Positions 16,364 through 25,181 of a stretch of DNA of 64,000 nt are shown here, piece by piece (positions within the stretch are counted from its first letter, which is position 1; each line of letters opens with the position of its first letter). The DNA comes from NCEH01 sp040049195 (GTDB lineage Bacteria > Pseudomonadota > Alphaproteobacteria > Rhizobiales > Xanthobacteraceae). The notes beneath the pieces were generated by a model. It ran no database searches. It was not told where the DNA came from and saw nothing but the letters and a program-made list of their open reading frames with translations. A program made the position numbers and the translations under genes. The stretch lies in NCBI RefSeq assembly GCF_040049195.1, contig NZ_JBDZDL010000002.1. One strand, given 5' to 3'.

Positions 16364-16382
16364 GGCGGGCGGGTGGCACGCG

Positions 16383-16402
16383 GGCCGGCTCAAAGACCGG
16401 CC
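16383..16402. terminator. Weak stem-loop between convergent glmS and ybaN-family gene
   Basis: GGCCGG at 16383-16388 pairs with CCGGCC at 16397-16402 around an eight-base loop, placed between the two convergent stop codons. There is no T run on either side, so terminator function is uncertain. Confidence 0.3.
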
Positions 16403-16408
16403 GCAGCC

Positions 16409-16837
16409 TCACCGCGAGGGCCGGGTCACCATGAAGAGCGCCAGCACGGCGAAGAAGATTCCCAGCCCGATCAGCACCACCATCGGCGCGCCCACATACC
16501 AGGACGCGCTCCAGGTGCCGATGAAGCTGGTAAGCGCCAGCAGCTTCACCGGCCAGGGAATGGCGCCGGTCTCCTGCCAGCGGGCGACGCTCGGGCCGAG
16601 ATAGCGGTGGTTGAGAAGCCACGCCTCGAATCGCGGCGAGGTGCGGGCGAAGCACCAGGCGGCGAGAATCAGGAACACCGTGCCCGGCATCATGGGCACG
16701 ACCATGCCGATGGCGCCGAGGGTGAGAAACACGCAGCCCGCCGCGAAAATGGCCCGGTGCAGGAGCAGGGCGCGCAAATCGGCGGGGCGCGAGCGCGGAT
16801 CGGGGGAAGGTGCGGCTGGCATGTCGGGCGGGACCAT
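16409..16837 (-). CDS. YbaN/DUF454 family inner membrane protein
   Basis: 142 residues. After a roughly 25-residue Pro-rich N-terminus there are hydrophobic segments around 28-65 and 98-138. Between them lies the family pattern PGTVFLILAAWCFARTSPRFEAWLLNHRYLGP. This region (small helix with W-C-F and R-Y-x-G-P) identifies DUF454/YbaN; the biochemical role is unknown. The ATG at 16837 has AAGGA eight bases upstream. It starts six bases after the recG stop, so it is almost certainly the second gene of a recG operon. The family often accompanies recG or glmS in alphaproteobacteria. Confidence 0.82.
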   Translation of the reverse strand: MVPPDMPAAPSPDPRSRPADLRALLLHRAIFAAGCVFLTLGAIGMVVPMMPGTVFLILAAWCFARTSPRFEAWLLNHRYLGPSVARWQETGAIPWPVKLLALTSFIGTWSASWYVGAPMVVLIGLGIFFAVLALFMVTRPSR

Positions 16838-16843
16838 CGTCCT

Positions 16844-18952
16844 TCAACCCGCCGAGAGCAAGCGCATCGCGGCGTCGCGCTCGTGGAGATACAGCATCAT
16901 GCGCACCGCGGCGCTCTGCGCTCCGCCGAGGGTGGGGTCGGCGCCGACGATGCGCGCGGCCACCTCCCGCGCCTTGGGCACCAGGGCCGCGTGCACATCC
17001 AGGCGGGCGAGCGCGAATCCAGGAAAGCCGCTCTGCCGGGTGCCGAGCACGTCGCCCTCGCCGCGCAGGCGCAGATCCTCTTCCGCGATGGCAAACCCGT
17101 CCTCGCTCTCGCGCAGAATCGCGAGGCGGGCCTTGGCGGTTTCGCTTAAAGGACCGCGATAGAGCAGCAGGCAAGTGGAGGCCTTGTCGCCGCGTCCCAC
17201 GCGCCCGCGCAGCTGGTGCAATTGGGCGAGGCCGAAGCGCTCGGCATGCTCGATCACCATGATGGTGGCGTTCGGCACGTTCACGCCCACTTCCACCACC
17301 GTGGTGGCGACCAGAATGCGCGTTTCTCCGCTGGCGAAGCGGGCCATCACCGCATCCTTCTGCGCGCCCGAGAGGCGGCCGTGGACGAGGCCGGCCTTGT
17401 CGCCGAAATAATGCTGCAGGCTCTCGTGGCGTTCGCTGGCGGCGGCGAGGTCGGAAACGTCGCTCTCCTCCACCAGCGGACAGATCCAATAGCATTGCGC
17501 CCCCTGCATGAGCGCGCGCCCCACGGCGGCCACCACCTCGTCGAGCCGCTCGATGGAGACCGAGCGCGTATCGATGGGCTGGCGCCCGGGCGGCTTCTCC
17601 CGCAGCTCGGAACTCTCCATGTCGCCGAAGAGGGTGAGCACCAGCGTGCGGGGAATGGGGGTTGCGGTCATCAGCAGCATGTCCACCGCCTCCCCCTTGC
17701 GGGAGAGGGCGAGGCGCTGCTCCACGCCGAAGCGGTGCTGCTCGTCGACGATGGCGAGCGCGAGGTCGGCGAAAGCCACATCGTTCTGGATCAGCGCATG
17801 GGTGCCGAGCACGAGGCCGATGCGGCCCTCCCGCAGGCCGGCGAGAATCGCCTCGCGGGCACGCCCCTTTTCCCGGCCGGTCAGGATGGCGGTTTCGATG
17901 CCGGCCTTCGCGGCCAACGGCGCGATGGTTTCCAGATGCTGGCGGGCGAGGATCTCGGTGGGCGCCATCAGCGCCGCCTGCCGGCCGGCCTCGATCACGC
18001 CGGCGGCGGCCAGCAGCGCGACCACGGTCTTGCCCGAGCCGACATCGCCTTGGAGCAGGCGCAGCATGCGCTTGTCCGAGCCGATATCGGCGGTGATGGC
18101 GGCGAGCGCGGTTTCCTGCGCGCCGGTGAGGGAGAAGGGCAGGGCGCTTCGCACGGCGCGGGAGATATGGCCGTCGCCAACGCTCGGCCGCCCACCGGTC
18201 TCGATCTGCCGCGCCCGCACCAGGGCCAGCGTGACCTGATGGGCGAGCAATTCCTCGAAGGCGAGGCGCTGCCAGGCGGTGCCGGTGGGCGCCGCCTCGG
18301 CGAGGTCCGCCGGCCGGTGCACGCGGTGGAGCGCATCGCGAAAGCTCGGCCAGCGGCCGTCCTTGAACAGGTCCGTCGGCATCCCGTCCAAAGGGATCAT
18401 CTCCGGCAGATCCGGAATGCGGGCCAGCGCCGCCTCCATCGCCCGGCGCACGTGGCCGGCGGCGAGGCCCTCCACCAAGGGATAAGTGGGTTCGATGGGG
18501 GGCAGCTTGGCGAGGCCAGCGGCATCGAGGATGCGGTCGGGATGGGTCATCTGCCGCATGCCGTCATAGAGCGTGATGCGGCCGCACAGCCAGCGCGTCT
18601 CGCCCACGGGCAGCAGGCGCTCGATGCGGGTGCGGTCGATGTTGAAATGCACCACGGTCAGATCGCCGCTGGAATCACTCACCAGCGTGCGATGGGGCGC
18701 CCGGCGGCCGGGCGGGGGCGCCTGATGGTCTTCCACCAGCACCTCGACCGTCACGTCGCTATCGGGCGGGGCCTCCGCGATGCGCGGCCGGGCGCGTCGG
18801 TCCACATAGCCCGAGGGGAGATGGAATAGCAGGTCGATCACCCGCGGCGTCTCGCGCGCCAGCAGGCGGGCGAACGGCTTTTCCAGTTTGGGGCCGATGC
18901 CCGAAAGGCTGGTGAGCGGCGCAAAAAGGGGATCGAGCAAAGCCGGGCGCAT
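16844..18952 (-). CDS. recG: ATP-dependent DNA helicase RecG
   Basis: Branch-migrating helicase that reverses stalled forks and processes Holliday junctions. 702 residues from the ATG at 18952 (MRPALLDPLFAPLTSLSGIGPKLEK); the open frame extends 39 codons further but without a start context. The wedge/OB domain is N-terminal (about 1-240). The helicase core follows, with LQGDVGSGKTVVALLA (Walker A), MAPTEILARQHLE (Ia), the DEQHRFGVEQR box, MTATPIPRT (III), then the C-terminal helicase half with QLRGRVGRG (VI). The motif order is complete, so it should be active. It is transcribed away from pcm. Confidence 0.96.
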   Translation of the reverse strand: MRPALLDPLFAPLTSLSGIGPKLEKPFARLLARETPRVIDLLFHLPSGYVDRRARPRIAEAPPDSDVTVEVLVEDHQAPPPGRRAPHRTLVSDSSGDLTVVHFNIDRTRIERLLPVGETRWLCGRITLYDGMRQMTHPDRILDAAGLAKLPPIEPTYPLVEGLAAGHVRRAMEAALARIPDLPEMIPLDGMPTDLFKDGRWPSFRDALHRVHRPADLAEAAPTGTAWQRLAFEELLAHQVTLALVRARQIETGGRPSVGDGHISRAVRSALPFSLTGAQETALAAITADIGSDKRMLRLLQGDVGSGKTVVALLAAAGVIEAGRQAALMAPTEILARQHLETIAPLAAKAGIETAILTGREKGRAREAILAGLREGRIGLVLGTHALIQNDVAFADLALAIVDEQHRFGVEQRLALSRKGEAVDMLLMTATPIPRTLVLTLFGDMESSELREKPPGRQPIDTRSVSIERLDEVVAAVGRALMQGAQCYWICPLVEESDVSDLAAASERHESLQHYFGDKAGLVHGRLSGAQKDAVMARFASGETRILVATTVVEVGVNVPNATIMVIEHAERFGLAQLHQLRGRVGRGDKASTCLLLYRGPLSETAKARLAILRESEDGFAIAEEDLRLRGEGDVLGTRQSGFPGFALARLDVHAALVPKAREVAARIVGADPTLGGAQSAAVRMMLYLHERDAAMRLLSAG

Positions 18953-19161
18953 GGCGCGGCGAAAGTGGCCGAGCCGCGCGCCGTGCGCAAGAGCGCGCCA
19001 TGCAAACCACGGGGGGAGGCGAAACTTAACCGCAGCCGGCGGCGTTGAACCCCGCGGAGGAGATCCCATTTTCCCCAGAAGCCGGGAATGCCTCTGCCAT
19101 CAAGGTGTTGGCGGGAAGGCGCGCGAAAACCGCGCCCAGCCGTCTTTGAAAGTGATGTATT

Positions 19162-19851
19162 ATGCCCGCTGAGCAATCTGTGGAACAGGACGGCGCGATG
19201 GCGGATACCGACGCCGAGAAGCAGGAGCGCATCTCGTTCGTGCTCGGCTTGCGCCACCGGGGCATCCAGGATCTTGCGGTATTGCGGGCCATGGAACTGG
19301 TGCCGCGCGCGCTGTTCGTGGATCCGGCCCTGCGCCGGCACGCCTATGACGACGTGGCCCTGCCCATCGCCTGCGGACAGACCATGTCGCAGCCGAGCGT
19401 GGTGGCCGCCATGACCGAAGCGCTGGCGGTGAATGCGCAGCACAGCGTGCTGGAGATCGGCACCGGCTCGGGCTATCAGGCGGCCGTGCTCTCCCACCTC
19501 GCGGGACAGGTGGTGACCATCGACCGCTATCGCCAGCTCGTGAGCGAGGCGCAGGTACGCTTCAACGTGCTGGGATTGCGCAACGTCACCGCATTCGTGG
19601 GCGACGGGCGCACGGGCCTGCCGGCGCGCGCCCCCTTCGATCGCATCCTCGTGACCGCCGCGACGGCGGAGCTGCCGCAGGCCTTGGTAGACCAGTTGCG
19701 GATCGACGGGATCCTCGTTGCCCCCATGGGCGATCCCAATGAAGTGCAGACGCTGACACGCTTCGTGAAGGGCGGGACCGGCCTGGTGGCGACGCAGATG
19801 ATGCCAGTGCGATTCGTGCCGCTTATCGCTGGGGCAGCCGCGACTTTGTAA
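19162..19851 (+). CDS. pcm: Protein-L-isoaspartate O-methyltransferase
   Basis: SAM-dependent enzyme that methylates isoaspartyl residues to start repair of aged proteins. 229 residues from ATG 19162, or 217 from ATG 19198 (MADTDAEKQERISF), which has an AGGA upstream and may be the true start. Family motifs are present: ALPIACGQTMSQPSVVAAMTE, the SAM motif VLEIGTGSGYQAAVL, VTIDRY, VGDGRTGLPARAPFDRILVTAA and LVAPMGD. It usually follows surE and precedes nlpD; here surE is about 10 kb away. A lipoprotein hydrolase gene separates pcm from the nlpD-like gene. Confidence 0.93.
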   Translation: MPAEQSVEQDGAMADTDAEKQERISFVLGLRHRGIQDLAVLRAMELVPRALFVDPALRRHAYDDVALPIACGQTMSQPSVVAAMTEALAVNAQHSVLEIGTGSGYQAAVLSHLAGQVVTIDRYRQLVSEAQVRFNVLGLRNVTAFVGDGRTGLPARAPFDRILVTAATAELPQALVDQLRIDGILVAPMGDPNEVQTLTRFVKGGTGLVATQMMPVRFVPLIAGAAATL

Positions 19852-19942
19852 ACGAATGCTGAGCGCGGTGCATTGCACCGGCTGCTTTGCTCCTCTATCC
19901 ACATCTCTCCGCACCCGCTGCGGAGGGAGTTTAGGGGACGTG

Positions 19943-21211
19943 ATGCGGTTCGGATCGTGCGGTCGCGCCGTGGTGCTTGCCACGGCGCTCAGTCTCGGGC
20001 TGGCTGCATGCGGTGGTCGCCCGCCCGGTATTTTGGTGCCGGTGGAATATACCGTGCCAGGTGCCAGCGTGGTTGAAATGGTGGTGGCCACCACCCGCGC
20101 GCCGGCCAAAAATCTGGACATGTTCTCCGGCGATCGCGGCACCATGCTCAGCTTCGCCGAAATCGCCGTTTCCGTTCCCCCTGCCGCCAATCGCAAGGTG
20201 GGCGACGTGCAATGGCCGAAGAGCGTGCCGGGCAATCCCGCCACCGATTTCGTGACGCTGCGTGCCGATGTCCTCACCCAGAGCGCCGCGCTCGACTGGT
20301 TCAACAAGCGCATCAAGACGACGCCGCGCCGGCAGGCGCTGATCTTCATCCACGGCTATAACAACCGCTTCGAGGACGCCGTCTTCCGCTTCGCGCAGAT
20401 CGTGCACGATTCGAACGCACCGGTGACGCCGATCCTGTTCACCTGGCCCTCGCGCGGCAGTCTGCTCGCCTATGGCTATGATCGCGAGAGCGCCAGCTAT
20501 TCGCGCGACGCGCTGGAAAAGCTGCTTGCGGGCCTCGCCAAGGATCCGGACGTGGGCGAGATTTCCATCCTGGCCCATTCCATGGGCAATTGGGTGACCC
20601 TGGAAGCGCTGCGCCAGATGGCGATCCGCAACGGCCGAATCGCGCCGAAGATCCGCAACGTGATGTTGGCCGCGCCGGACGTGGATGTGGATATCTTCCG
20701 CACCCAATTCTCCGATTTCGGCAATCCCAAGCCCAACTTCACCATCTTCGTCTCGCAGGACGATCGCGCCCTTCAGGTGTCCAAGCAGGTCTGGGGCTCG
20801 GCGGCGCGCCTCGGGCAGGTGGATCCCGAGCAGGAGCCGTTCCGTACCGAGTTCGAGCGCGACCACATCACGGTGCTGGATCTCACCAAGCTGCAGACCG
20901 ACGACAAGCTCAACCACGGCAAGTTCGCCGAGAGCCCGGAAGTGGTGAAGATGATCGGCGGCCGCCTCGCCGAGGGCCAGACCATGACCGACGGCCGCGA
21001 GGGCGTGGGCGACCGCATCATCCAGGTCACCGCCGGAACGGCGACGACCATCGGCACGGCGGCCGGCGTGGTGCTCTCCGCCCCGGCGGCGGTTCTCGAT
21101 CCCTCGACCCGCGAAAATTACGGCGCGCAGGTGGAAAGCCTCGGCGGTCAGCTGTCGTCCACGGCGGGCTCCACGGGGCGTCTTTTGACCACCGTTCCGA
21201 AGGTAGAGTAA
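19943..21211 (+). CDS. Lipoprotein alpha/beta hydrolase, DUF900 family
   Basis: 422 residues from ATG 19943 (MRFGSCGRAVVLATALSLGLAACGG), preceded by AGGGGACGTG. The signal peptide ends in a lipobox LAAC, so the protein should be lipid-anchored and periplasm-facing. The hydrolase core (about 115-310) shows IFIHGYNNRFEDAVFRFAQI, then the nucleophile elbow AHSMGN. The DUF900 pattern FTWPSRGSLLAYGYDRESA places it with putative esterases or lipases of unknown substrate. The C-terminal 90 residues are low-complexity, Gly/Thr/Ala-rich. It lies between pcm and the NlpD-like gene, suggesting a cell-envelope role; this is inference. Confidence 0.85.
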   Translation: MRFGSCGRAVVLATALSLGLAACGGRPPGILVPVEYTVPGASVVEMVVATTRAPAKNLDMFSGDRGTMLSFAEIAVSVPPAANRKVGDVQWPKSVPGNPATDFVTLRADVLTQSAALDWFNKRIKTTPRRQALIFIHGYNNRFEDAVFRFAQIVHDSNAPVTPILFTWPSRGSLLAYGYDRESASYSRDALEKLLAGLAKDPDVGEISILAHSMGNWVTLEALRQMAIRNGRIAPKIRNVMLAAPDVDVDIFRTQFSDFGNPKPNFTIFVSQDDRALQVSKQVWGSAARLGQVDPEQEPFRTEFERDHITVLDLTKLQTDDKLNHGKFAESPEVVKMIGGRLAEGQTMTDGREGVGDRIIQVTAGTATTIGTAAGVVLSAPAAVLDPSTRENYGAQVESLGGQLSSTAGSTGRLLTTVPKVE

Positions 21212-21309
21212 TCCTGAGCGACGTTGCGTAATTGTCACACTGAAGGAAATGCTGAGGAAGGCTCGGGAGCTTAAGGCGCCGTTTACTGCTGGGGCTCTTA
21301 AGTGGCCGC

Positions 21310-22509
21310 ATGTTCGTTGCGTGCGAGTTCGGTCACATGCTTTCTTCCCGCGAAACCTTGGGACAAAACGTCTTGGCGCGGCTCGCCATGGTCGGGCTCG
21401 TCTCCGGTGCGCTCGCCGGGTGCAGCTCGGATTCGGCGCGCTTCTCCTCCACTCCTGGGCCCATGGCGAGCCAGGGCTCGCCGGAGGTGACGGGTTCGCT
21501 CGGCGCCGCGCCGACGGGGCGGGTCGATTCCGCGCCCATCGCCTCGGCGCCCATTGCGCCGTCCGGGCCTCCGGTCGCCTATGCCGCCCCGCCGCCCCCG
21601 CCCTCGGGCGGTCAGCCGCTGTACGGCGCTCCCAATTACGGCGCCGCGCCCTATGCCGCCGCCCCGCCGCAGACCCATACGGCGGCGCGCGGCGCCAGCC
21701 ATGTGGTGACCTCGGGCGAAACGCTCACTTCGGTGGCGCAGAGCTATGGCATGACCCGCGCCCATCTCGCGCAGGTCAATGGTCTCTCCCCGGATGCGCA
21801 GCTCAAGATCGGCCAGACCCTCGTGGTGCCGCCGGGAACCGCCGGCAATCTGGCGCAGATCCGGCCTGCGCCGGCCGCCGCCAAGCCGAGCGTCGTCGCG
21901 GCGGTGCCCCCGCCCGCAGCGGCTCCGGCCGCAGCGCCAAAAACCGTTGTCGCGGCCAAGCCCGCCGCCGCTCCCGCCGCACCGGCGCCCGTCGTCACCG
22001 CAGCAACGCCTGCCGTTGCCCCGGCTCCGGCCAAGGTCGCGTCCGCTGCCGCTCCGGCCAAGGTCGAGACCGCTGCCAAGGTGACGCCGGCCGATGATGC
22101 CGACGATTCCGCCCGCACCCCCGGTTCCGGTCCCCAGTTCCGCGCCCCGGTGCGTGGCCGGGTGATCTCCGGCTTCGGTCCCAAGCCGGGCGGCACCCGC
22201 AACGACGGCGTGAATTTCGCGGTGCCCGAAGGCACCGGCGTACGCGCCGCCGAGGATGGCGTGGTCGCCTATGCCGGCAACGAACTGAAGGGTTACGGCA
22301 ATCTCGTGCTCATCAAGCATGCGGACGGTTATGTCACCGCCTATGCCCACAACAGCGAACTGATGGTGAAGCGCGGCGATACCGTGCGGCGCGGCCAGAT
22401 CGTCGCCAAGGCGGGCCAGAGCGGCGGCGTCTCCACGCCCCAGCTTCACTTCGAGATCCGCAAGGGCTCCCAGCCCGTGGACCCGAGCCAATATGTGGCC
22501 GGCCTCTGA
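21310..22509 (+). CDS. NlpD-like lipoprotein: LysM domain plus degenerate LytM/M23 domain
   Basis: 399 residues (or 390 from ATG 21337, which gives a neater signal peptide). Lipobox LAGC, so an outer-membrane lipoprotein is likely. A Pro/Ala linker is followed by a LysM peptidoglycan-binding motif (about 133-178, HVVTSGETLTSVAQSYGM). A long Ala/Pro linker leads to an M23 domain (about 275-398). Zinc ligands appear lost: the usual H-x3-D is N-x3-N (NDGVNF), and the H-x-H is Q-x-H (QLHFEIR). This is the state of amidase-activating, non-catalytic LytM factors such as E. coli NlpD/EnvC. It probably regulates septal peptidoglycan splitting. It ends at a strong terminator before nagZ. Confidence 0.85.
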   Translation: MFVACEFGHMLSSRETLGQNVLARLAMVGLVSGALAGCSSDSARFSSTPGPMASQGSPEVTGSLGAAPTGRVDSAPIASAPIAPSGPPVAYAAPPPPPSGGQPLYGAPNYGAAPYAAAPPQTHTAARGASHVVTSGETLTSVAQSYGMTRAHLAQVNGLSPDAQLKIGQTLVVPPGTAGNLAQIRPAPAAAKPSVVAAVPPPAAAPAAAPKTVVAAKPAAAPAAPAPVVTAATPAVAPAPAKVASAAAPAKVETAAKVTPADDADDSARTPGSGPQFRAPVRGRVISGFGPKPGGTRNDGVNFAVPEGTGVRAAEDGVVAYAGNELKGYGNLVLIKHADGYVTAYAHNSELMVKRGDTVRRGQIVAKAGQSGGVSTPQLHFEIRKGSQPVDPSQYVAGL

Positions 22510-22549
22510 GGCAGGGCCGCCCGACGCTGTTCCTCCAAGAACCACCTTC

Positions 22550-22576
22550 AGGCCGGGCATCGTCCCGGCCTTTTTT
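22550..22576 (+). terminator. Rho-independent terminator after the nlpD-like gene
   Basis: Eight-bp perfect stem AGGCCGGG (22550-22557) with CCCGGCCT (22564-22571), six-base loop, then six Ts. It lies 41 bases after the stop, separating this gene from nagZ. Confidence 0.85.
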
Positions 22577-22640
22577 CGTCGGTCCGGCCCTGGGCGTGCC
22601 GTGCCTTGACGCGCGCATGACGCCCCGATAGGCCGATCCC

Positions 22641-23654
22641 ATGACCGCGAATGCTTTCATCGTCGGGCTCGCCGGCCCCCGCCTTCTGCCGCAGGAGCGC
22701 GATTTCCTGCGGGCGCGCGCGCCCTGGGGCCTCATTCTGTTCGCGCGCAATGTGGAGACGCCCGACCAGGTGCGTCTCCTGGTGGCCGAAGCGCGCGATG
22801 CGCTCGGCTGGCCCGCGCCGGTGCTGATCGACCAGGAAGGCGGGCGGGTTCAGCGCCTGCGCCCGCCGCATTGGCCCGAATATCCGCCGGCCGAAGCGTT
22901 CGGCACCCTTTATTCCCGGGAGCGCGAACTGGGCCTGGAGGCGGTGCGCCTCAATTCCCGGCTGATCGCCGCCGATCTCGCCGACCTCGGCATTGATGTG
23001 GATTGCCTGCCGGTGGCGGACCTGCGCCTGCCGGAAGGCCACGGCATCATCGGCAATCGCGCCTATGGCGAGACGCCCGAGCAGGTGGCCGCGCTCGCCC
23101 GTGCCGCTGCGGACGGCCTGCTGGATGGCGGCGTGCTGCCGGTGGTGAAGCATATTCCCGGACACGGCCGCGCCCGCGTGGACAGCCACGAGCGCCTGCC
23201 GGTGGTGGACACCGACCGCGCCGAGCTGGAGCGCACCGATTTCGCCGCCTTCCGCCCGCTCGCCCATCTGCCGCTCGCCATGACCGCCCATGTGGTCTAT
23301 GCGGCGCTGGATGCCGAGCGGCCGGCCACCACCTCGCCCGTGGTGATGGAGGAGATCATCCGCGGCTTCATCGGCTTTTCCGGGCTGGTGATGAGCGACG
23401 ACCTTTCCATGGGCGCGCTGTCGGGAAGCGTGGGGCAGCGCGCCGCCGCCTCCATCGCCGCCGGATGCGACATGCTCCTGCATTGCAACGGCACGCTGGA
23501 AGAAATGGAGCAGGTGGCGGAGAATGCCCCGCCGCTCGCAGGCCGCGCCGCCGGGCGGGCGGAGCGGGCGCTGGCGCTGCGCGTCGTGTCGGACCGGTTC
23601 GACGTGATGGACGCGCGGCTGCGGCTCGCCAGTTTGTTGGGAGTATCCAGATAA
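22641..23654 (+). CDS. nagZ: Beta-N-acetylhexosaminidase NagZ
   Basis: Cytoplasmic GH3 enzyme that removes GlcNAc from anhydro-muropeptides in cell-wall recycling; it can influence AmpC induction. 337 residues, single TIM-barrel domain. Diagnostic motifs are LIDQEGGRVQRLRPPHW (about 65-81), the catalytic loop KHIPGHGRARVDSHERLP with the Asp-His dyad (about 170-187), and the nucleophile loop VMSDDLSMGAL (about 249-259). The ATG at 22641 follows a terminator, so it probably starts a new transcript. scpA starts four bases after the stop, so nagZ, scpA, scpB and the ABC ATPase probably share an operon. Confidence 0.95.
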   Translation: MTANAFIVGLAGPRLLPQERDFLRARAPWGLILFARNVETPDQVRLLVAEARDALGWPAPVLIDQEGGRVQRLRPPHWPEYPPAEAFGTLYSRERELGLEAVRLNSRLIAADLADLGIDVDCLPVADLRLPEGHGIIGNRAYGETPEQVAALARAAADGLLDGGVLPVVKHIPGHGRARVDSHERLPVVDTDRAELERTDFAAFRPLAHLPLAMTAHVVYAALDAERPATTSPVVMEEIIRGFIGFSGLVMSDDLSMGALSGSVGQRAAASIAAGCDMLLHCNGTLEEMEQVAENAPPLAGRAAGRAERALALRVVSDRFDVMDARLRLASLLGVSR

Positions 23655-23658
23655 GGCC

Positions 23659-24465
23659 ATGTCCACCGCCTCCGACACCCCCGAATTTGCCGAGGACATT
23701 CCCGCCTCGGCCGGGGATGGCGCTTTCGTGGTGGACATCGACGGCTTCGAGGGCCCGCTGGACCTTCTGCTCGCCCTGGCGCGCACCCAGAAGGTGGACC
23801 TGACGCGGCTCTCCATCCTGGCGCTGGCGGACCAATACCTCGCCTTCATCGACGCCGCCCGCAAGGTGCGGCTGGAACTGGCCGCCGATTATCTCGTGAT
23901 GGCGGCGTGGCTCGCCTATCTCAAATCGCGCCTCCTGCTGCCGCTGCCGCCCCAGGAGGACGGGCCGAGCGCCGAGGAGATGGCCGCCGCCTTTGCCCGG
24001 CGCCTGCGGCATCTGGAGCGCATCCGGCAGGCGGCCGCGCGGCTGATGGCGCGCGAGCGGCTTGGGCGCGACGTGTTCCCAAGAGAGGTGCCGGAACGCC
24101 CGCGCGGCAGCGACCAGCCGGTGACCTATACGGCGACGCTGTACGATCTGCTTTCCGCTTATGCCGCCCAGCGCCAGAGGCAGGCGCTCTCCTATGTCAC
24201 ACTGAAGACCCGCGCGGTCTGGTCGCTGGCGGAGGCGCGCACCCGGCTGGAGCGCTTGCTGGGCGGGGTTGCCGGCGATTGGATGCGTCTCGACCACTTC
24301 CTGCTAGACTATCTCGCCACGCCCGAGCAGCGGGCGACGGCGCTGGCCTCCAGCTTTTCGGCCAGCCTGGAGATGGTGAAGGACGGGACATTGGACATAC
24401 GCCAGGATGCGCCCTTCGCCCCGCTCTGGCTGCGCAACCGGGCGCCGGAGGAGGGCGGGGCATGA
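23659..24465 (+). CDS. scpA: Segregation and condensation protein A
   Basis: Kleisin subunit of the Smc-ScpAB condensin that compacts and segregates the chromosome. 268 residues. The N-terminal kleisin helix region FEGPLDLLLALARTQKVDL (about 32-50) is clear, followed by ILALADQYLAFIDAARKVRLELAADYLVMAAWLAYLKSR split over two helices. The C-terminal winged-helix region is less conserved. It starts four bases after nagZ and its TGA overlaps the scpB ATG (ATGA), the usual coupling that matches subunit stoichiometry. Confidence 0.94.
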   Translation: MSTASDTPEFAEDIPASAGDGAFVVDIDGFEGPLDLLLALARTQKVDLTRLSILALADQYLAFIDAARKVRLELAADYLVMAAWLAYLKSRLLLPLPPQEDGPSAEEMAAAFARRLRHLERIRQAAARLMARERLGRDVFPREVPERPRGSDQPVTYTATLYDLLSAYAAQRQRQALSYVTLKTRAVWSLAEARTRLERLLGGVAGDWMRLDHFLLDYLATPEQRATALASSFSASLEMVKDGTLDIRQDAPFAPLWLRNRAPEEGGA

Positions 24466-25181
24466 ACCGCGCCGCGCCGCGCGTCGATCTGTTCGACGCC
24501 CGTCCCGAGGACGAGCGGGCGCTGGCGCTTGCGCGCGACCTGCGGATCATCGAGGCGCTGCTGTTCACCTCCGCCTTGCCGCTGGACGCCGCCACGCTGC
24601 GCCTGCATCTGCCGGCGGATGCGGACATTCCCGCCCTCATGGACGCGCTTACCGCCGATTACGCCCGCCACGGCGTGAATGTGGTGAAGGTGGCCGGCGG
24701 CTGGATGCTGCGCACGGCGCCGGACCTCGCCCCGGTCGTTGCGGCCGGCGCACCGGAGCCGCGCAAGCTCTCGCGCGCGGCCATCGAAGTGCTCGCCATC
24801 ATCGCCTACCACCAGCCGGTGACGCGGGCGGAAATCGAGGAGATCCGCGGCGTCTCCACCTCCAAGGGCACGCTGGACGTGCTGCTGGAAAGCGGCTGGG
24901 TGCGCCTGCGCGGTCGCCGCAAGGCACCGGGCCGCCCCGTGACATATGGAACCACGCCCGGCTTTCTGATCCATTTCGGCCTCGACGGCGTGCAGGATCT
25001 GCCCGGCCTGGACGAACTGAAGGGCGCGGGGCTGCTGGACGGGCGCATACCCTCCGGCTTCTCCATTCCGCTGCCGTCGGATGATGACGCGCTGCGCGAG
25101 GACGAAGAGCCGCTGGAGGCCGACCCTCTCGACTTCGCCCTTGCACCGCCGCCACAGCCGGGCGACGAGGACGAGGAATGA
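24462..25181 (+). CDS. scpB: Segregation and condensation protein B
   Basis: Second accessory subunit of the Smc complex. 239 residues from the ATG at 24462, which overlaps the scpA stop. Two winged-helix domains are visible. The first starts near RIIEALLFTSALPL; the second contains RKLSRAAIEVLAIIAYHQPV, then TRAEIEEIRGV and LLESGWVRLRGRRKAPGRPV, the classical ScpB signature. The C-terminal tail is acidic (DEDEE). Its stop overlaps the ABC ATPase start by four bases. In most relatives tatA follows scpB directly; here an ABC ATPase gene intervenes. Confidence 0.94.
   Translation: MNRAAPRVDLFDARPEDERALALARDLRIIEALLFTSALPLDAATLRLHLPADADIPALMDALTADYARHGVNVVKVAGGWMLRTAPDLAPVVAAGAPEPRKLSRAAIEVLAIIAYHQPVTRAEIEEIRGVSTSKGTLDVLLESGWVRLRGRRKAPGRPVTYGTTPGFLIHFGLDGVQDLPGLDELKGAGLLDGRIPSGFSIPLPSDDDALREDEEPLEADPLDFALAPPPQPGDEDEE

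Noticed and set aside
14498..16393. Very long open frame antisense to glmS (and similar ones opposite mfd, lpxB and others)
   Set aside because: Such frames are expected opposite GC-rich genes because stop codons are rare; composition is His/Arg/Gly-rich with no domain.
21270..21302. Two CTTAAG hexamers upstream of the nlpD-like gene, resembling the ndvB-upstream element
   Set aside because: Spacing differs (27 rather than 21 bases), the flanking arms do not match, and CTTAAG is self-palindromic, so the similarity is probably chance.
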